A stretch of DNA of 64,000 nt from JAZKFT01 sp965246935 (lineage in GTDB: Bacteria > Bacteroidota > Bacteroidia > Chitinophagales > Chitinophagaceae): positions 310,001 to 374,000 of the forward strand of contig CBDFGC010000038.1 in NCBI GenBank assembly GCA_965246935.1, written 5' to 3'. Position numbers and translations under genes: made by a program. Below the pieces are notes generated by a model. That model did not search any database and was not told the DNA's origin. It saw nothing but the letters and a program-made list of their open reading frames with translations. Of the stretch, positions 42,532 to 51,719 are shown piece by piece (position 1 is the stretch's first letter; each line of letters begins with the position of its first letter).

Positions 42532-45453
42532 CTATAACAGGCTTTTCACGGCTTCAATTACTGCGGGCAGGTTGCTTACATCCTGACCGCCGGCTGTGGC
42601 TAAGGTATTTTTGCCACCTCCACCACCTTTGATAATGGGTGTAATTTGTTCCTTGATGGTTTTTACAGCGTCTAATTTTTTAACATGTACCAAAGCCTCG
42701 GCATACATAACAGCTACGGCTGCTTTCCCGCCAATATTAGCTGCCAACACTACGGCGTAGGGTGCTGTTAACCGGGGTTGTAATTGCAGGCATATTTTCT
42801 TTAATGAATCGGCATTGCTTACTTCTATAATACTACCAATGAAAGCGGTTTCGGCTACGTTTTGACGCTGATACAATAGTTCCTGTGTAATGGCAGTCAG
42901 TGCCTTTGCTTCCAGTTTTTCCGCACTCTTTTTTAATTCTGTATTTTCCTGTTGGAGTTGCTCAATAGCTTTGGCAAACTCCTTTGGGTTTTTGAGTAAT
43001 AATTTTGCTTCATGCAGTTCATGCAGTTGCGTATTGATCAATACTTCAGCGGCTAAACCGGCAACGGCTTCTATGCGGCGCACACCGGCAGCAACAGCGG
43101 TTTCCTGCCTGATTTTAAAGAATCCTAATTCGCCGGTATGGTCTACGTGTGTACCACCGCAAAGCTCAACGCTATAATGTTCATCCATGATTACTACCCG
43201 GACCACATCGCCATACTTTTCGCCAAACAGGGCCATGGCACCGAGTTTCAGGGCTTCTTCTTTTGGTAATTGTTTGATGACAACCGGGATGTTCTGCCGT
43301 ATTTTTTCGTTCACCATTGTTTCTACCTGCTGTATTTCTTCATCAGTCATTTTAGCAAAATGGCTGAAATCGAAACGCAGGTAACCGTCATTTACCAAGC
43401 TGCCTTTTTGGGCTACATGCGTACCCAATACAAAGCGTAGCGCTGCGTGTAGTAAGTGGGTAGCGCTATGGTGTACGGAGGTATGCTGCCGCTTGGTTTT
43501 ATCTACAACAGCTGTAAAATTTCCAGTTACGTTTTCCGGCAGTGCATCTGCAAACTGAATGATCAGATCGCCTTCTTTTTTGGTATCGGTAATGGTAATG
43601 GTTTCGCCCCGGCCATCGCTGTATATCGAAGGCGACAAGGCGGATGGAAGCAGGTCATCAGACATCAATTGACCGGTATCACCTACCTGCCCACCGCTTT
43701 CGGCATAAAAAGGCGTAGTAGCTAATACCAACTGGTACACTTCTCTACCCTTAGCAGCTACTTTTCGATATTTCAGCAAATTGGTGGATGCCTGCAGGTT
43801 ATCATAACCTACAAATTTTACCGGTTCATCTTCCAGTACAACCCAGTCGCCGGCATCAATCGCAGTGGCTGCACGGCTACGGTTTTTTTGCTGTTGAAGT
43901 TCTTCTTCAAAGCCTTTTACATTGATAAAAAGAACTGGCTGTTTTATAAAAGGCTCTCCAATGATGTAGTCAGGGCTGATAGATATTTTAGGGTTCCATT
44001 CGTTTACTAAAAGTTGAGTAAGATCAAGTGGAAAACCGTAAGTGTCATGTAGTTCAAAGGCAGATTCACCGCTAAATATTAAAGGCTCTTCAAAGATTTC
44101 TCTTATTTCAGCATGACTTAGTTTATCTGTTATGGCTTTCTCTAGTCTCTTTTCTCTACTAATTACCATAATAACTAGTATGTTCTCAAATCTCCTTATT
44201 CCTTTTGCCAAAGTCTGCAAAAATGTATTCTCTTCCTCCAGCACCACTTTGCTCACAAAATCAAGCTGCTGTTGCAATTCGGGAAACACATTTTCAAATT
44301 GCTGGGCCAATACTGGCACCAGCAAATGCAGCAGCGGTTCTTTCCTATCTAAGTAAGAATAATAGTAACGAACGGCCCGGCGGAGAATCCGGCGAATCAC
44401 ATAACCAGCACCTGTGTTCGAGGGCAGTTGCCCATCAGCAATCGTAAAACAAATAGCCCGGATATGATCCGATAAAACCCGGAATGCAATTGCTTCTTTA
44501 CTGTCGCTATAATCGTATTTTTTACCGGTTAGTTTTTCTATTTCTGTAATGGTACCGGTAAATAAATCGGTATCGTAATTACTGGTTTTGCCCTGCAGCA
44601 CCCGCACTAATCTTTCCAGGCCCATACCGGTATCTACATGCTTTGCAGGCAGCTCAATCAACTTTGTAAATTCAACAACCTTTTGTGCTTTTTCTTCTTT
44701 AGCAGCATTAGGATTAGTAATAACCCATTCGTCAAAAGCTTTTTTATCAGCCCAAACCCGGTTGAACTGCATAAACACATTATTCCATATTTCAATTACC
44801 TGTGGATGATCGTTGTTGACCAGCGTTTTGCCCTCTACCTGCTGGCGTTCTTCATTGCTGCGGCAATCTACATGAATTTCAGTGCAGGGGCCACAGGGTC
44901 CCGTGTCGCCCATTTCCCAGAAGTTATCCTTTTTGTTGCCCATTAAAATGCGGTCTTCGCTAATCCAGTTTTTCCATTCGGTAAAGGCTTCCTCATCCTT
45001 TGGCAAGGCTTCTTTTTCATCCCCCTCAAACACCGTTACATAAACCCGTTCTTTATCGATGCCGTATACTTCCGTTAGCAGTTCCCAACTCCAAGCAATA
45101 GCGTCCTTTTTAAAGTAATCACCAAAGCTCCAGTTGCCCAGCATTTCAAACAGGGTGTGGTGGTAGGTATCTACGCCCACTTCCTCCAGGTCGTTGTGCT
45201 TGCCGCTTACCCGAAGGCACTTTTGTGTATCGGCAACCCGGGGATTGGGGGCAGGTTTATTACCCAAAAAGTAATCCTTAAACTGGTTCATGCCGGCATT
45301 GGTGAACAATAGCGTAGGGTCGTTTTTTATTACTACCGGTGCACTGGGCACAATCTGGTGGCCTTTCGATTGAAAGAAGTCCATAAAAGCCTGGCGTATC
45401 TCAGCGGCAGTCATGGTTTGTTCACGGGTGGTAAAGCTATTGTTCGTGGTCAT
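42532..45453 (-). CDS. alaS: alanyl-tRNA synthetase with two lineage-specific inserts
   Basis: Charges tRNA-Ala; 973 aa from ATG 45453 (MTTNNSFTTREQTMTAAEIRQ) or 960 from ATG 45414. Order: aminoacylation domain (FMDFFQSKGHQIVPSAPVV, GDTGPCGPCTEIH), tRNA-binding helices, editing domain with zinc-site HHSATHLLHAAL and VELCGGTHV, and C-Ala domain (GGGGGKNTLATAGGQD). Known bacterial enzymes are about 875 aa. Extra sequence sits near residues 425-460 (NILVIMVISREKRLEKAI) and 485-515 (ISPDYIIGEPFIKQPVLF); both stretches are AT-richer than the rest. The enzyme should still be functional, as all core motifs are intact. Confidence 0.95.
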   Translation of the reverse strand: MTTNNSFTTREQTMTAAEIRQAFMDFFQSKGHQIVPSAPVVIKNDPTLLFTNAGMNQFKDYFLGNKPAPNPRVADTQKCLRVSGKHNDLEEVGVDTYHHTLFEMLGNWSFGDYFKKDAIAWSWELLTEVYGIDKERVYVTVFEGDEKEALPKDEEAFTEWKNWISEDRILMGNKKDNFWEMGDTGPCGPCTEIHVDCRSNEERQQVEGKTLVNNDHPQVIEIWNNVFMQFNRVWADKKAFDEWVITNPNAAKEEKAQKVVEFTKLIELPAKHVDTGMGLERLVRVLQGKTSNYDTDLFTGTITEIEKLTGKKYDYSDSKEAIAFRVLSDHIRAICFTIADGQLPSNTGAGYVIRRILRRAVRYYYSYLDRKEPLLHLLVPVLAQQFENVFPELQQQLDFVSKVVLEEENTFLQTLAKGIRRFENILVIMVISREKRLEKAITDKLSHAEIREIFEEPLIFSGESAFELHDTYGFPLDLTQLLVNEWNPKISISPDYIIGEPFIKQPVLFINVKGFEEELQQQKNRSRAATAIDAGDWVVLEDEPVKFVGYDNLQASTNLLKYRKVAAKGREVYQLVLATTPFYAESGGQVGDTGQLMSDDLLPSALSPSIYSDGRGETITITDTKKEGDLIIQFADALPENVTGNFTAVVDKTKRQHTSVHHSATHLLHAALRFVLGTHVAQKGSLVNDGYLRFDFSHFAKMTDEEIQQVETMVNEKIRQNIPVVIKQLPKEEALKLGAMALFGEKYGDVVRVVIMDEHYSVELCGGTHVDHTGELGFFKIRQETAVAAGVRRIEAVAGLAAEVLINTQLHELHEAKLLLKNPKEFAKAIEQLQQENTELKKSAEKLEAKALTAITQELLYQRQNVAETAFIGSIIEVSNADSLKKICLQLQPRLTAPYAVVLAANIGGKAAVAVMYAEALVHVKKLDAVKTIKEQITPIIKGGGGGKNTLATAGGQDVSNLPAVIEAVKSLL

Positions 45454-45642
45454 GTATTTGAATTTGGGAGAAAGGCCTGTTATATTTGTCGCTATCGTTG
45501 TTGTAAAAAGGGTTGCAAATGTAAAGATTTGGCGTGTAGAGACGCCATGCTGGCGTCTCCTGATATAGCAGCACGCCTGATAGCAATTTTCAAAATTATC
45601 AGAACACGTCATAAGGTGTGTTCCAGCAGCAACAAATCTGTT
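45454..45642. promoter_or_regulatory. divergent promoter region with two hairpin repeats
   Basis: It lies between the starts of alaS and the M23 peptidase. It contains GAGACGCCATGCTGGCGTCTC (45539-45559, perfect palindrome arms) and GAACACGTC-loop-GGTGTGTTC (45602-45623; related to 9189 and 10799). Promoters for both genes must be here. Confidence 0.6.
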
Positions 45643-46614
45643 TTGAAAAAAGTAAAATATTTTTATAATCCCCATACGCTCCGCTACGAAAAGCTGGCTA
45701 CTCCCTTTCGGGTAAGGTTGCTCAAAGTTTTCGGCTTTTTTGCAGCGGTAGCTGTTACATCGGCCTTACTACTGCTGGTTATTCAAAAGTTTTTCCCCAG
45801 CGCCAATGAGCAACTGTTGCAATCGGAAAACGAGCAACTGCAATACCAGTTGAAAGTGTTGAACACGCAGGTAGCCGAAGTGGCTCAGCGTGTAAATGCC
45901 GTGGAGCATCGTGACAACCAGGTGTACCGGAACATTTTTGAAGCCGCCCCGCTGCCGGATAGTGCCCGCACTAAAAGGATAGTACAGATTGCCGAGTTGC
46001 AAAAGGTGGGTAATATGAACCAAAGCCAATTGGTGAGCAGTATCACCACCTCCCTGCAAACGCTGTATAACCGGGTAGATGCACAAAACAAATCGTTTAA
46101 CGAAATAGAAAAAATGGTTGCCAGTAAAGCAGATTTGCTGGCTTCTATCCCGGCTATACAACCTGTAAGCAATAAAGACCTGGAACGCATTGCCTCCGGC
46201 TTTGGCAGCCGCATCGATCCCATTTATAAAGTTCCCAAAATGCACGCCGGCCTCGATTTTACGGCACCGAGCGGAACACCCATTTATGCTACGGCCGATG
46301 GCCAGGTGACAAAAGCTGAATTTAATGCCGGCGGTTTTGGCAACCATGTGGTGATAGACCACGGCTACGGCTATGAAACCCTGTACGGTCACATGGTGCG
46401 GATAAAAGTGCGATCTGGTCAAAAAATAAAACGAGGTGAAGTAATCGGCTGGGTAGGTAGCACCGGGAAAAGTACCGGCCCGCACTGCCATTATGAAGTT
46501 CATAAAAACGGAGCACCTGTTGACCCGGTGTACTATTTTTACAACGATATTACACCGGAACAATACGACCGGCTGTTGCAATTAGCAGCTACCCGGAGCC
46601 AGAGTTTTGACTAG
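45643..46614 (+). CDS. M23-family metallopeptidase (LytM), membrane-anchored
   Basis: Cell-wall endopeptidase-like protein, 323 aa. I choose TTG 45643, because the family begins KKxKYxYNxxTLRYEKL and this frame gives LKKVKYFYNPHTLRYEKL; upstream sequence is the alaS promoter. One membrane helix (about residues 25-45), a coiled coil (about 50-90: NEQLLQSENEQLQYQLKVL), then the LytM domain (about 190-295): GFGSRIDPIYKVPKMHAGLDF with HxxxD, and GPHCHYEVHKNG with HxH. All metal ligands are present. Probably peptidoglycan hydrolysis or its regulation. Confidence 0.92.
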   Translation: MKKVKYFYNPHTLRYEKLATPFRVRLLKVFGFFAAVAVTSALLLLVIQKFFPSANEQLLQSENEQLQYQLKVLNTQVAEVAQRVNAVEHRDNQVYRNIFEAAPLPDSARTKRIVQIAELQKVGNMNQSQLVSSITTSLQTLYNRVDAQNKSFNEIEKMVASKADLLASIPAIQPVSNKDLERIASGFGSRIDPIYKVPKMHAGLDFTAPSGTPIYATADGQVTKAEFNAGGFGNHVVIDHGYGYETLYGHMVRIKVRSGQKIKRGEVIGWVGSTGKSTGPHCHYEVHKNGAPVDPVYYFYNDITPEQYDRLLQLAATRSQSFD

Positions 46615-46803
46615 GATATTGTCTTAAAATGGGATAAGATGGGATATCTGGGATAGGAATGGGATAAATACAATTAGGTGTAGAAACGCTATGCTGGTGT
46701 CTGGCTCGCCGGTGATGATTGGGATAATGACTGACGGATAACAGAACATTAAACAACAGAACTTTTAATCTTAAACTTTGAACTTTAAACTGAATGTAGA
46801 GAT
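46615..46803. other. spacer with GGGATR cluster
   Basis: A GGGATAAGATGGGATATCTG run with GGGATAAATACAATTAGG is the same family as 13142 and 18665. It also holds GAAACGCTATGCTGGTGTCT, a decayed relative of the 45539 palindrome. No gene. Confidence 0.5.
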
Positions 46804-47373
46804 ATGACGCCGAAGCCGCCAGAAAAAGTAAAGCAGGAGATTGAATCAGAAAAGAAACCGGAAGCGCCTTTGGAACTTCAAACAGATGCGGCCCATGAAT
46901 CAGATGATGCTGATTTACAGGCAACCCATTCAACAGATAAAGTGCACATAATTCATCCCGGTGTTTCGTCAACGGGTGGCCGCAGCCGCAAAGTAATACC
47001 GGAGGAAGATGAAACCACCGGTATTGTAAATGTGCCGGCTGACGATGAATTATTTAAACGCCAGTATTACAGCATGCGGGAAGTAGCCGATATGTTTGGC
47101 GCCAACCAAAGCCAGATCCGGTTTTGGGAGAATGAGTTTGATATTCTGCAGCCCAAAAAAAATAAAAAGGGTGACCGCTATTTCCGGCCGCAGGATGTTA
47201 AAAATTTAGTGCTGATACACCATTTGCTGCGGCAGCGGCGTTTTACTATCGAAGGTGCCAAAGAATACCTGAAGCGGCATAGCGGCCGGGCAACCGCTAC
47301 GTTTCAGGCTATTCAATCGCTGGAAAAATTAAAGGCATTTTTAGTGGAGATGAAAGCGAATTTGAGGAACTGA
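46804..47373 (+). CDS. MerR-family transcriptional regulator
   Basis: A 189-aa regulator with an acidic, disordered N-terminal about 85 residues. The MerR winged helix follows (YYSMREVADMFGANQSQIRFWE, then KNKKGDRYFRPQDVKNLVLIHHLL, about residues 88-145) and a short C-terminal helix. No Cys-based metal or ligand domain is present, so it is a MerR of the short Bacteroidota type with an unknown effector. It stands alone. Confidence 0.88.
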   Translation: MTPKPPEKVKQEIESEKKPEAPLELQTDAAHESDDADLQATHSTDKVHIIHPGVSSTGGRSRKVIPEEDETTGIVNVPADDELFKRQYYSMREVADMFGANQSQIRFWENEFDILQPKKNKKGDRYFRPQDVKNLVLIHHLLRQRRFTIEGAKEYLKRHSGRATATFQAIQSLEKLKAFLVEMKANLRN

Positions 47374-47488
47374 ATGAAGTTCAGGATTTATGCACAGCAT
47401 CCTTCGGAAAATCGGGTTTAAAGGTTATGGAATTTGAATGGTGCCGATTAACTCAATCCTGATTAACTTACATTAGAAAATTAATGTA

Positions 47489-47701
47489 ATGACACTAACT
47501 GACAACCATATTGTTGAAACCTATTCACACTTATTTGGAGGGCTTAGTGCGTCACACAAAATTGAACTAATTGAAAGCCTTGCAAAATCGTTGAAAATAA
47601 GTGACAAAGCAAAAGATGACCGGTTTTATAATTCTTTTGGTGCATGGGAATCAAGTAAATCAGCTGAAGAAATTGCTGTAGAGATCAAGATGAATACATG
47701 A
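47489..47701 (+). CDS. small antitoxin-like protein, apparently without toxin
   Basis: A 70-aa protein with the pattern of VapB-type antitoxins of Bacteroidota: HKIELIESLAKSLK, then FYNSFGAWESSKSAEEIAVEI. It stops soon after that motif, where homologues usually have a basic tail that contacts the toxin, so the 3' end may be lost. No PIN gene follows; the next gene is a lipoprotein. Probably a solitary remnant. Confidence 0.6.
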   Translation: MTLTDNHIVETYSHLFGGLSASHKIELIESLAKSLKISDKAKDDRFYNSFGAWESSKSAEEIAVEIKMNT

Positions 47702-47733
47702 AGTTGAAATGTTGATATTTTAGATTGATATGC

Positions 47734-48198
47734 ATGAGAAATCTTACATTAATTTTATTCTCTTTTGCTTTTAGCGGATGTGGCACACTGGGTGGTTTTG
47801 CACTTTGGAAATTTCCTGCCTCGAAGCAAGTTGTAGTTCAGGCGATTGATACACTTTTTACAGAACATCCCGAATATATTGTTCCGGATAAATGGACAAA
47901 ATATGACGATTGGAAATCACGGGGATTTGATTTTTTAGATAGCAGAATTTTTTATTTTAAACAAATCCCTGAAGAAATGTATTATGTTACTTTTATTGGA
48001 GATGCTAATGATTCAATTCAGGCAAATCCAAATGAAACGGGAATATCAATAAGAGCAGTAAGTATCGGAACGCCTGCATGGATAACAGAGGATAAGACAA
48101 ACTCCGCAGAAAGAAAACGTATAGAAACAAGATTCACCAATGAAATAACAGCTAAGCTTGAAAGTTATACGAATACAAAAACCACGAAGGAAAACTAA
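47734..48198 (+). CDS. hypothetical lipoprotein
   Basis: A 154-aa lipoprotein from ATG 47734 (MRNLTLILFSFAFSGCGTLG, lipobox SGC). The mature part has VVVQAIDTLFTEHPEYIVPD, KYDDWKSRGFDFLDSR and a C-terminal amphipathic helix (RKRIETRFTNEITAKLES). No recognised family. AT-richer than its neighbours. Confidence 0.65.
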   Translation: MRNLTLILFSFAFSGCGTLGGFALWKFPASKQVVVQAIDTLFTEHPEYIVPDKWTKYDDWKSRGFDFLDSRIFYFKQIPEEMYYVTFIGDANDSIQANPNETGISIRAVSIGTPAWITEDKTNSAERKRIETRFTNEITAKLESYTNTKTTKEN

Positions 48199-48292
48199 TT
48201 GATATCCTGATTGAAAAAGTTGAAATTAACAGGCTTGTATAATTTTATTGATTTTATTACCTTCTATTATTTCAAAAATACAAACTCTCAAT

Positions 48293-48844
48293 ATGCGTTT
48301 TATAAAAAACAGTTTACTGGCTCTTACAATAGCCGGAACAATTATCTCCTGTGGCGGATCGAAAAAAGCAATGGTGGCAGAACCACTGAAAACATACGAA
48401 GAACTAAAAGACCGGGATGGCGGAAAAATGCTGCGGGGCATTGTAACCAAAGAACAGATTACGCAGGATACGGCTTTCCATTGGTACACTGATAACCTGA
48501 AATTTTACACGCCGGATGCTACTACGGTAGATGCATTAAAAAAGAATAAGGACAAAATAAGCCTGGTGATATTTGGCGGTACCTGGTGCCATGATACGCA
48601 AAACATTTTACCGAAATATTTTTCGGTATTGGATGCAGCCGGGTTTCCGCAGGATAAAGTAACGCTGGTAATTGTTGACCGGGCCAAAACAACCATCGGT
48701 AATTTGCAAACCCCTTTTCATATTACCAATGTGCCTACCCTGATTGTTATGAAAGATGGTAAGGAACAAGGCCGCATTGTGGAGTACGGTAAAAGCGGAT
48801 TGGCAGATAAGGAATTGGGTGAAATGTTGAATGGGATGCAATAA
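48293..48844 (+). CDS. thioredoxin-fold lipoprotein
   Basis: A 183-aa lipoprotein from ATG 48293 (MRFIKNSLLALTIAGTIISC). The thioredoxin-like domain shows LVIFGGTWCHDTQNILPKYF, where the usual CxxC is CHDT, so only one active-site Cys remains. The cis-Pro loop (ITNVPTLIVMKDG) is intact. It may bind or reduce one thiol rather than exchange disulfides. Confidence 0.85.
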   Translation: MRFIKNSLLALTIAGTIISCGGSKKAMVAEPLKTYEELKDRDGGKMLRGIVTKEQITQDTAFHWYTDNLKFYTPDATTVDALKKNKDKISLVIFGGTWCHDTQNILPKYFSVLDAAGFPQDKVTLVIVDRAKTTIGNLQTPFHITNVPTLIVMKDGKEQGRIVEYGKSGLADKELGEMLNGMQ

Positions 48845-48878
48845 ATGCTCAGTGACTTTATCATTGGATAGGGGTGCT

Positions 48879-49016
48879 TTAATTCCCTGTTACTACAACA
48901 GGACCGGCAGGCAACGGTTCTGCCTGCAAAATTTTTCTCCCTTTTTCAGATAAAAAGGCAATCACTTCGTGTATCAGGTCTGTTGAATAATTAAACGTCA
49001 GTTTTATAATTGCCAA
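48879..49016 (-). CDS. possible small protein near IS copy 2
   Basis: A 45-codon minus frame from TTG 49016 (MAIIKLTFNYSTDLIHEV) ending LPAGPVVVTGN. It reads protein-like (amphipathic helix IHEVIAFLSEKGRKIL) but has no known relative. It lies 80 bp from the left end of IS copy 2. It may be a remnant. Confidence 0.25.
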   Translation of the reverse strand: MAIIKLTFNYSTDLIHEVIAFLSEKGRKILQAEPLPAGPVVVTGN

Positions 49017-49096
49017 TTTTGGCGATCATGGCTTTTCAATACCTTAAATTGCTCTTTAATATGTTAAACTGCCTTGTTGAATAATAGTAGTAAATA

Positions 49097-50943
49097 GTGT
49101 ATGTCCGGAAACGCCTAAAAAGTGGCTATCAGGTTGCTGGGTTACGGCTTGCTGATAGTTGTTTTTTGTAATTGATTGTCTCCACCGTCTGCCGTTACTC
49201 TCAAAAAGTACTTTTTCTTTGTTTTCCGTTGCCATCGGGCGCACTTCGTCCTGCAAGTTTATCCTTGCGGCTGTTTTCTGTGTTCTTTTTAGGCTGCCTG
49301 CTTTTTGTTCAGATAGCGTAGCTTATCCGCTACGCTTTTTGCTTCTTTGCGTTTTTGCTCTTCTATTAAATGGTTGCCTATAATATGAAGGTTGTATGCT
49401 AAAACACTCAGCCCAACACTTCTTTTATAACCTCCTAACCCTTTGTCCACACAACGGTTTAGCCCGTGATGTTCCAGCATATTGATGTTGCTTTCCACTG
49501 CCGAATGGGCCCGGCGCAATCGCTTAAAGGGTTTTGTGCTTTCTCTTTCCCTGACTTCTTTGCTGTGCCTGCCGCTTTTGGGCAGCACGGCCTGCGAAGT
49601 ATAATCCTGTTGCAAGCTATCCAGGTTGGCCTGGCTGTAAAAGCTCTTATCAAAACTGTGGGAACTTATGTTCTTGCCGCCATAGTTGTGTTGTATCCTT
49701 TTTGTAAGCGGGGCTACCTGGGCTGCATCTTTTTCTCCCTGCATTATTTTGTAATCTACGATCAACTGGTATTGGTCGGTGGTAATGAGCAGCAAATGGC
49801 CCAGTTCTACTTTTTTATTCAGCTTGCCTTTTGTTATCCACTCTGTATGTTCCTCAAATATGGAAAATACCTTCTCCGAGGCAGGGATGGTTTCCTTTTT
49901 TAATAACCTGCGCTCTATCTGATCAGTAAACTTCTTTGCATAATCCGTATACGTCTTTAAGGCTACTATACACAGTAATATACGTTTCACATCCCCGCTA
50001 ACAGGTGGAGCAGCTATCAGTTCACCAAAACGCTCCTGCAACATGTTGGATTGCTGCAAATAAGTTTTAACCGCCCTTGTCTTTTGCACTTCGTTTTTAC
50101 CGTTGCTACGGAAGACCTGTTGGGATGCCTGGCGAAAAAGGCTCTTGGTGGTGCTGTGAAGCTGCTTTAGTTTCCGCCAGCCTTTCAGGCTCGCATCAGC
50201 AGGGCTTATTTTCATCAGCTTTTCAACCATGTCAAGCCCCTTGCGCAAACTATCCCACAGCAAATTAAGATCGGTAGGGAAATGCACATTGGTTTCTAAA
50301 ACATAGCTGTCGGTTTTAAGCTGAAGGCTTCTTTCTTCTTCTTTTTTTTTAAGCAGGTTGTGCCCTTCTTCTACCACCATCAAATTAATCTGTTGCAGCA
50401 GTTCCTCATCTATCAGCGATACGTTGTCCACTATTGTCTGGTAGGCAAACACTAATTCCTCTATACCGAACTTCTCTACGTGCACGCCTAAAATTTGCCT
50501 TAGCAGTTTATGATAATTTGCCATATCTTCCAGCCTGTCCCAGTTCGTATCCAGGGTATGGCGTATGACTGCCAATACAAGTATGTGCCATAAATCCATA
50601 CCCTTGCGCCCCGTTTTCTTTTTACCTGCTACTACTTTTTTCTCAAGTAAGGCAAACACTTTTTCGTTTAAGCCAGGGCTAACAAAAATGTGCTGTAGTG
50701 CCTTTAATACGGGTGGCAGTTCATCCCGGCTGCGCAACGGAAATTTCACTTCGCTGATGGGGGTGATGCCCAGGGTGGTTTGCTGTTCAAAATGATACCG
50801 CATTTTTCACTGATTTATTAACCAATAATGCCGCAAGTATTATCCCAAACTCAACCCTGTTCACATACTGTGCATAATATTCGGCAACACTTATAGCTTA
50901 GAACCTTTTACTGCATTGGGTTCTATTGTTTTCCGACAAACAC
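49097..50943 (-). mobile_element. insertion sequence copy 2, 1,847 bp
   Basis: Same boundaries (GTGTATGTCC ... GACAAACAC), same length and same orientation as 21050-22896. The 6-bp target duplication here is TAAATA (49091-49096 and 50944-50949). The read-out frame from ATG 49256 stops at 49056, shortly beyond the IS end. Equal copies with different duplications show two independent, recent insertions. Confidence 0.92.
49289..50803 (-). CDS. DDE transposase of the 1,847-bp IS (copy 2)
   Basis: 504-aa transposase, residue for residue the same as the copy at 21242-22756, including GRKGMDLWHILVLAVIRH and AHSAVESNINMLEHHGL. Intact. Together with the paired target duplications it indicates an active element in this genome. 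Confidence 0.92.
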   Translation of the reverse strand: MRYHFEQQTTLGITPISEVKFPLRSRDELPPVLKALQHIFVSPGLNEKVFALLEKKVVAGKKKTGRKGMDLWHILVLAVIRHTLDTNWDRLEDMANYHKLLRQILGVHVEKFGIEELVFAYQTIVDNVSLIDEELLQQINLMVVEEGHNLLKKKEEERSLQLKTDSYVLETNVHFPTDLNLLWDSLRKGLDMVEKLMKISPADASLKGWRKLKQLHSTTKSLFRQASQQVFRSNGKNEVQKTRAVKTYLQQSNMLQERFGELIAAPPVSGDVKRILLCIVALKTYTDYAKKFTDQIERRLLKKETIPASEKVFSIFEEHTEWITKGKLNKKVELGHLLLITTDQYQLIVDYKIMQGEKDAAQVAPLTKRIQHNYGGKNISSHSFDKSFYSQANLDSLQQDYTSQAVLPKSGRHSKEVRERESTKPFKRLRRAHSAVESNINMLEHHGLNRCVDKGLGGYKRSVGLSVLAYNLHIIGNHLIEEQKRKEAKSVADKLRYLNKKQAA

Positions 50944-50979
50944 TAAATAGTTGTAACAGCAGTTTTGGTAATCCATGCA

Positions 50980-51021
50980 AAAGCCCTGAATATCCGTTTT
51001 TTATCAGATGTTCAGGGCTTT
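50980..51021 (-). terminator. terminator of the OmpA gene
   Basis: AAAGCCCTGAA-loop-TTCAGGGCTTT with an 11-bp stem and a 20-nt loop, then TTTTGC on the minus strand. It lies about 18 bp after the OmpA stop. Confidence 0.65.
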
Positions 51022-51038
51022 GATTCCGTTTATACATT

Positions 51039-51719
51039 TTATCCTTTCGCTTCTTTTTCTGCTTCCCGTTTCATTTGCTCATTGGCCGTTATTTGAAATT
51101 CTACCCGGCGGTTATTGGCCCGTCCACTCTCGGAGTCGTTGCTGTATTTAGGGTAATTCTCACCTTTGCCAATGGTGGAAATGCGGCTGCCGGAAATACC
51201 CTTTGATTTTAAATAGCTGGCAACAGCATTGGCCCGCTTTTCAGATAATGACTGGTTGTACTTGTCTGCACCGGTGTTATCCGTATGACCATCCACCTCA
51301 ATATTTGTTTGCGAATAGCTATTTAAAATAGTTGTCAGCTTATCTAAAGAGTTGTAAGCCGACGTGTTTAATGCGGATTGATCGTATCCAAACAGCACCG
51401 CATCATTGAATTCGACTACAATACCTTCTCCAACCCGTTCTACTTTGGCATCAGGCACTGTTTTCTTAATTTCCTCTGCCTGTTTATCCATTTTATGGCC
51501 AATGATGCCACCTGCAACCCCACCGATAGTACCCCCGATGATAGCACCCAGGCCGGTATTACCGGTAATTTTACCAATAACACCACCCAGTACAGCACCA
51601 CCTCCGGCGCCAATTACCACACCTTTATCCTGCTTACTGCTTTTTTTCCATGTTGCACATCCCTGCCCTGCTATGCTTGCTGCCAGCAATAAACTGATAA
51701 TAATTTTTTGATTTTTCAT
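51039..51719 (-). CDS. OmpA-family lipoprotein with glycine zipper
   Basis: A 226-aa lipoprotein (leader MKNQKIIISLLLAASIAGQGC). A glycine-zipper region (about residues 33-75: GAGGGAVLGGVIGK and GGTIGGVAGGIIGHK) may insert in the membrane. The C-terminal OmpA domain (about 100-215) has IEVDGHTDNTGADKYNQSLS and NNRRVEFQI, which binds peptidoglycan. Likely links outer membrane to cell wall. Confidence 0.93.
   Translation of the reverse strand: MKNQKIIISLLLAASIAGQGCATWKKSSKQDKGVVIGAGGGAVLGGVIGKITGNTGLGAIIGGTIGGVAGGIIGHKMDKQAEEIKKTVPDAKVERVGEGIVVEFNDAVLFGYDQSALNTSAYNSLDKLTTILNSYSQTNIEVDGHTDNTGADKYNQSLSEKRANAVASYLKSKGISGSRISTIGKGENYPKYSNDSESGRANNRRVEFQITANEQMKREAEKEAKG

Noticed and set aside
45769..46581. 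Long (270-codon) minus-strand frame opposite the M23 peptidase gene
   Set aside because: It is antisense to a clear peptidase with intact metal ligands, and its own residues (His/Tyr/Phe-rich) match no family.
21050..50943. Composite transposon formed by the two identical ISs
   Set aside because: The enclosed 26 kb holds ligA, purH, alaS and other core genes, and each IS has its own different target duplication; a composite move would give one shared pair of flanks.
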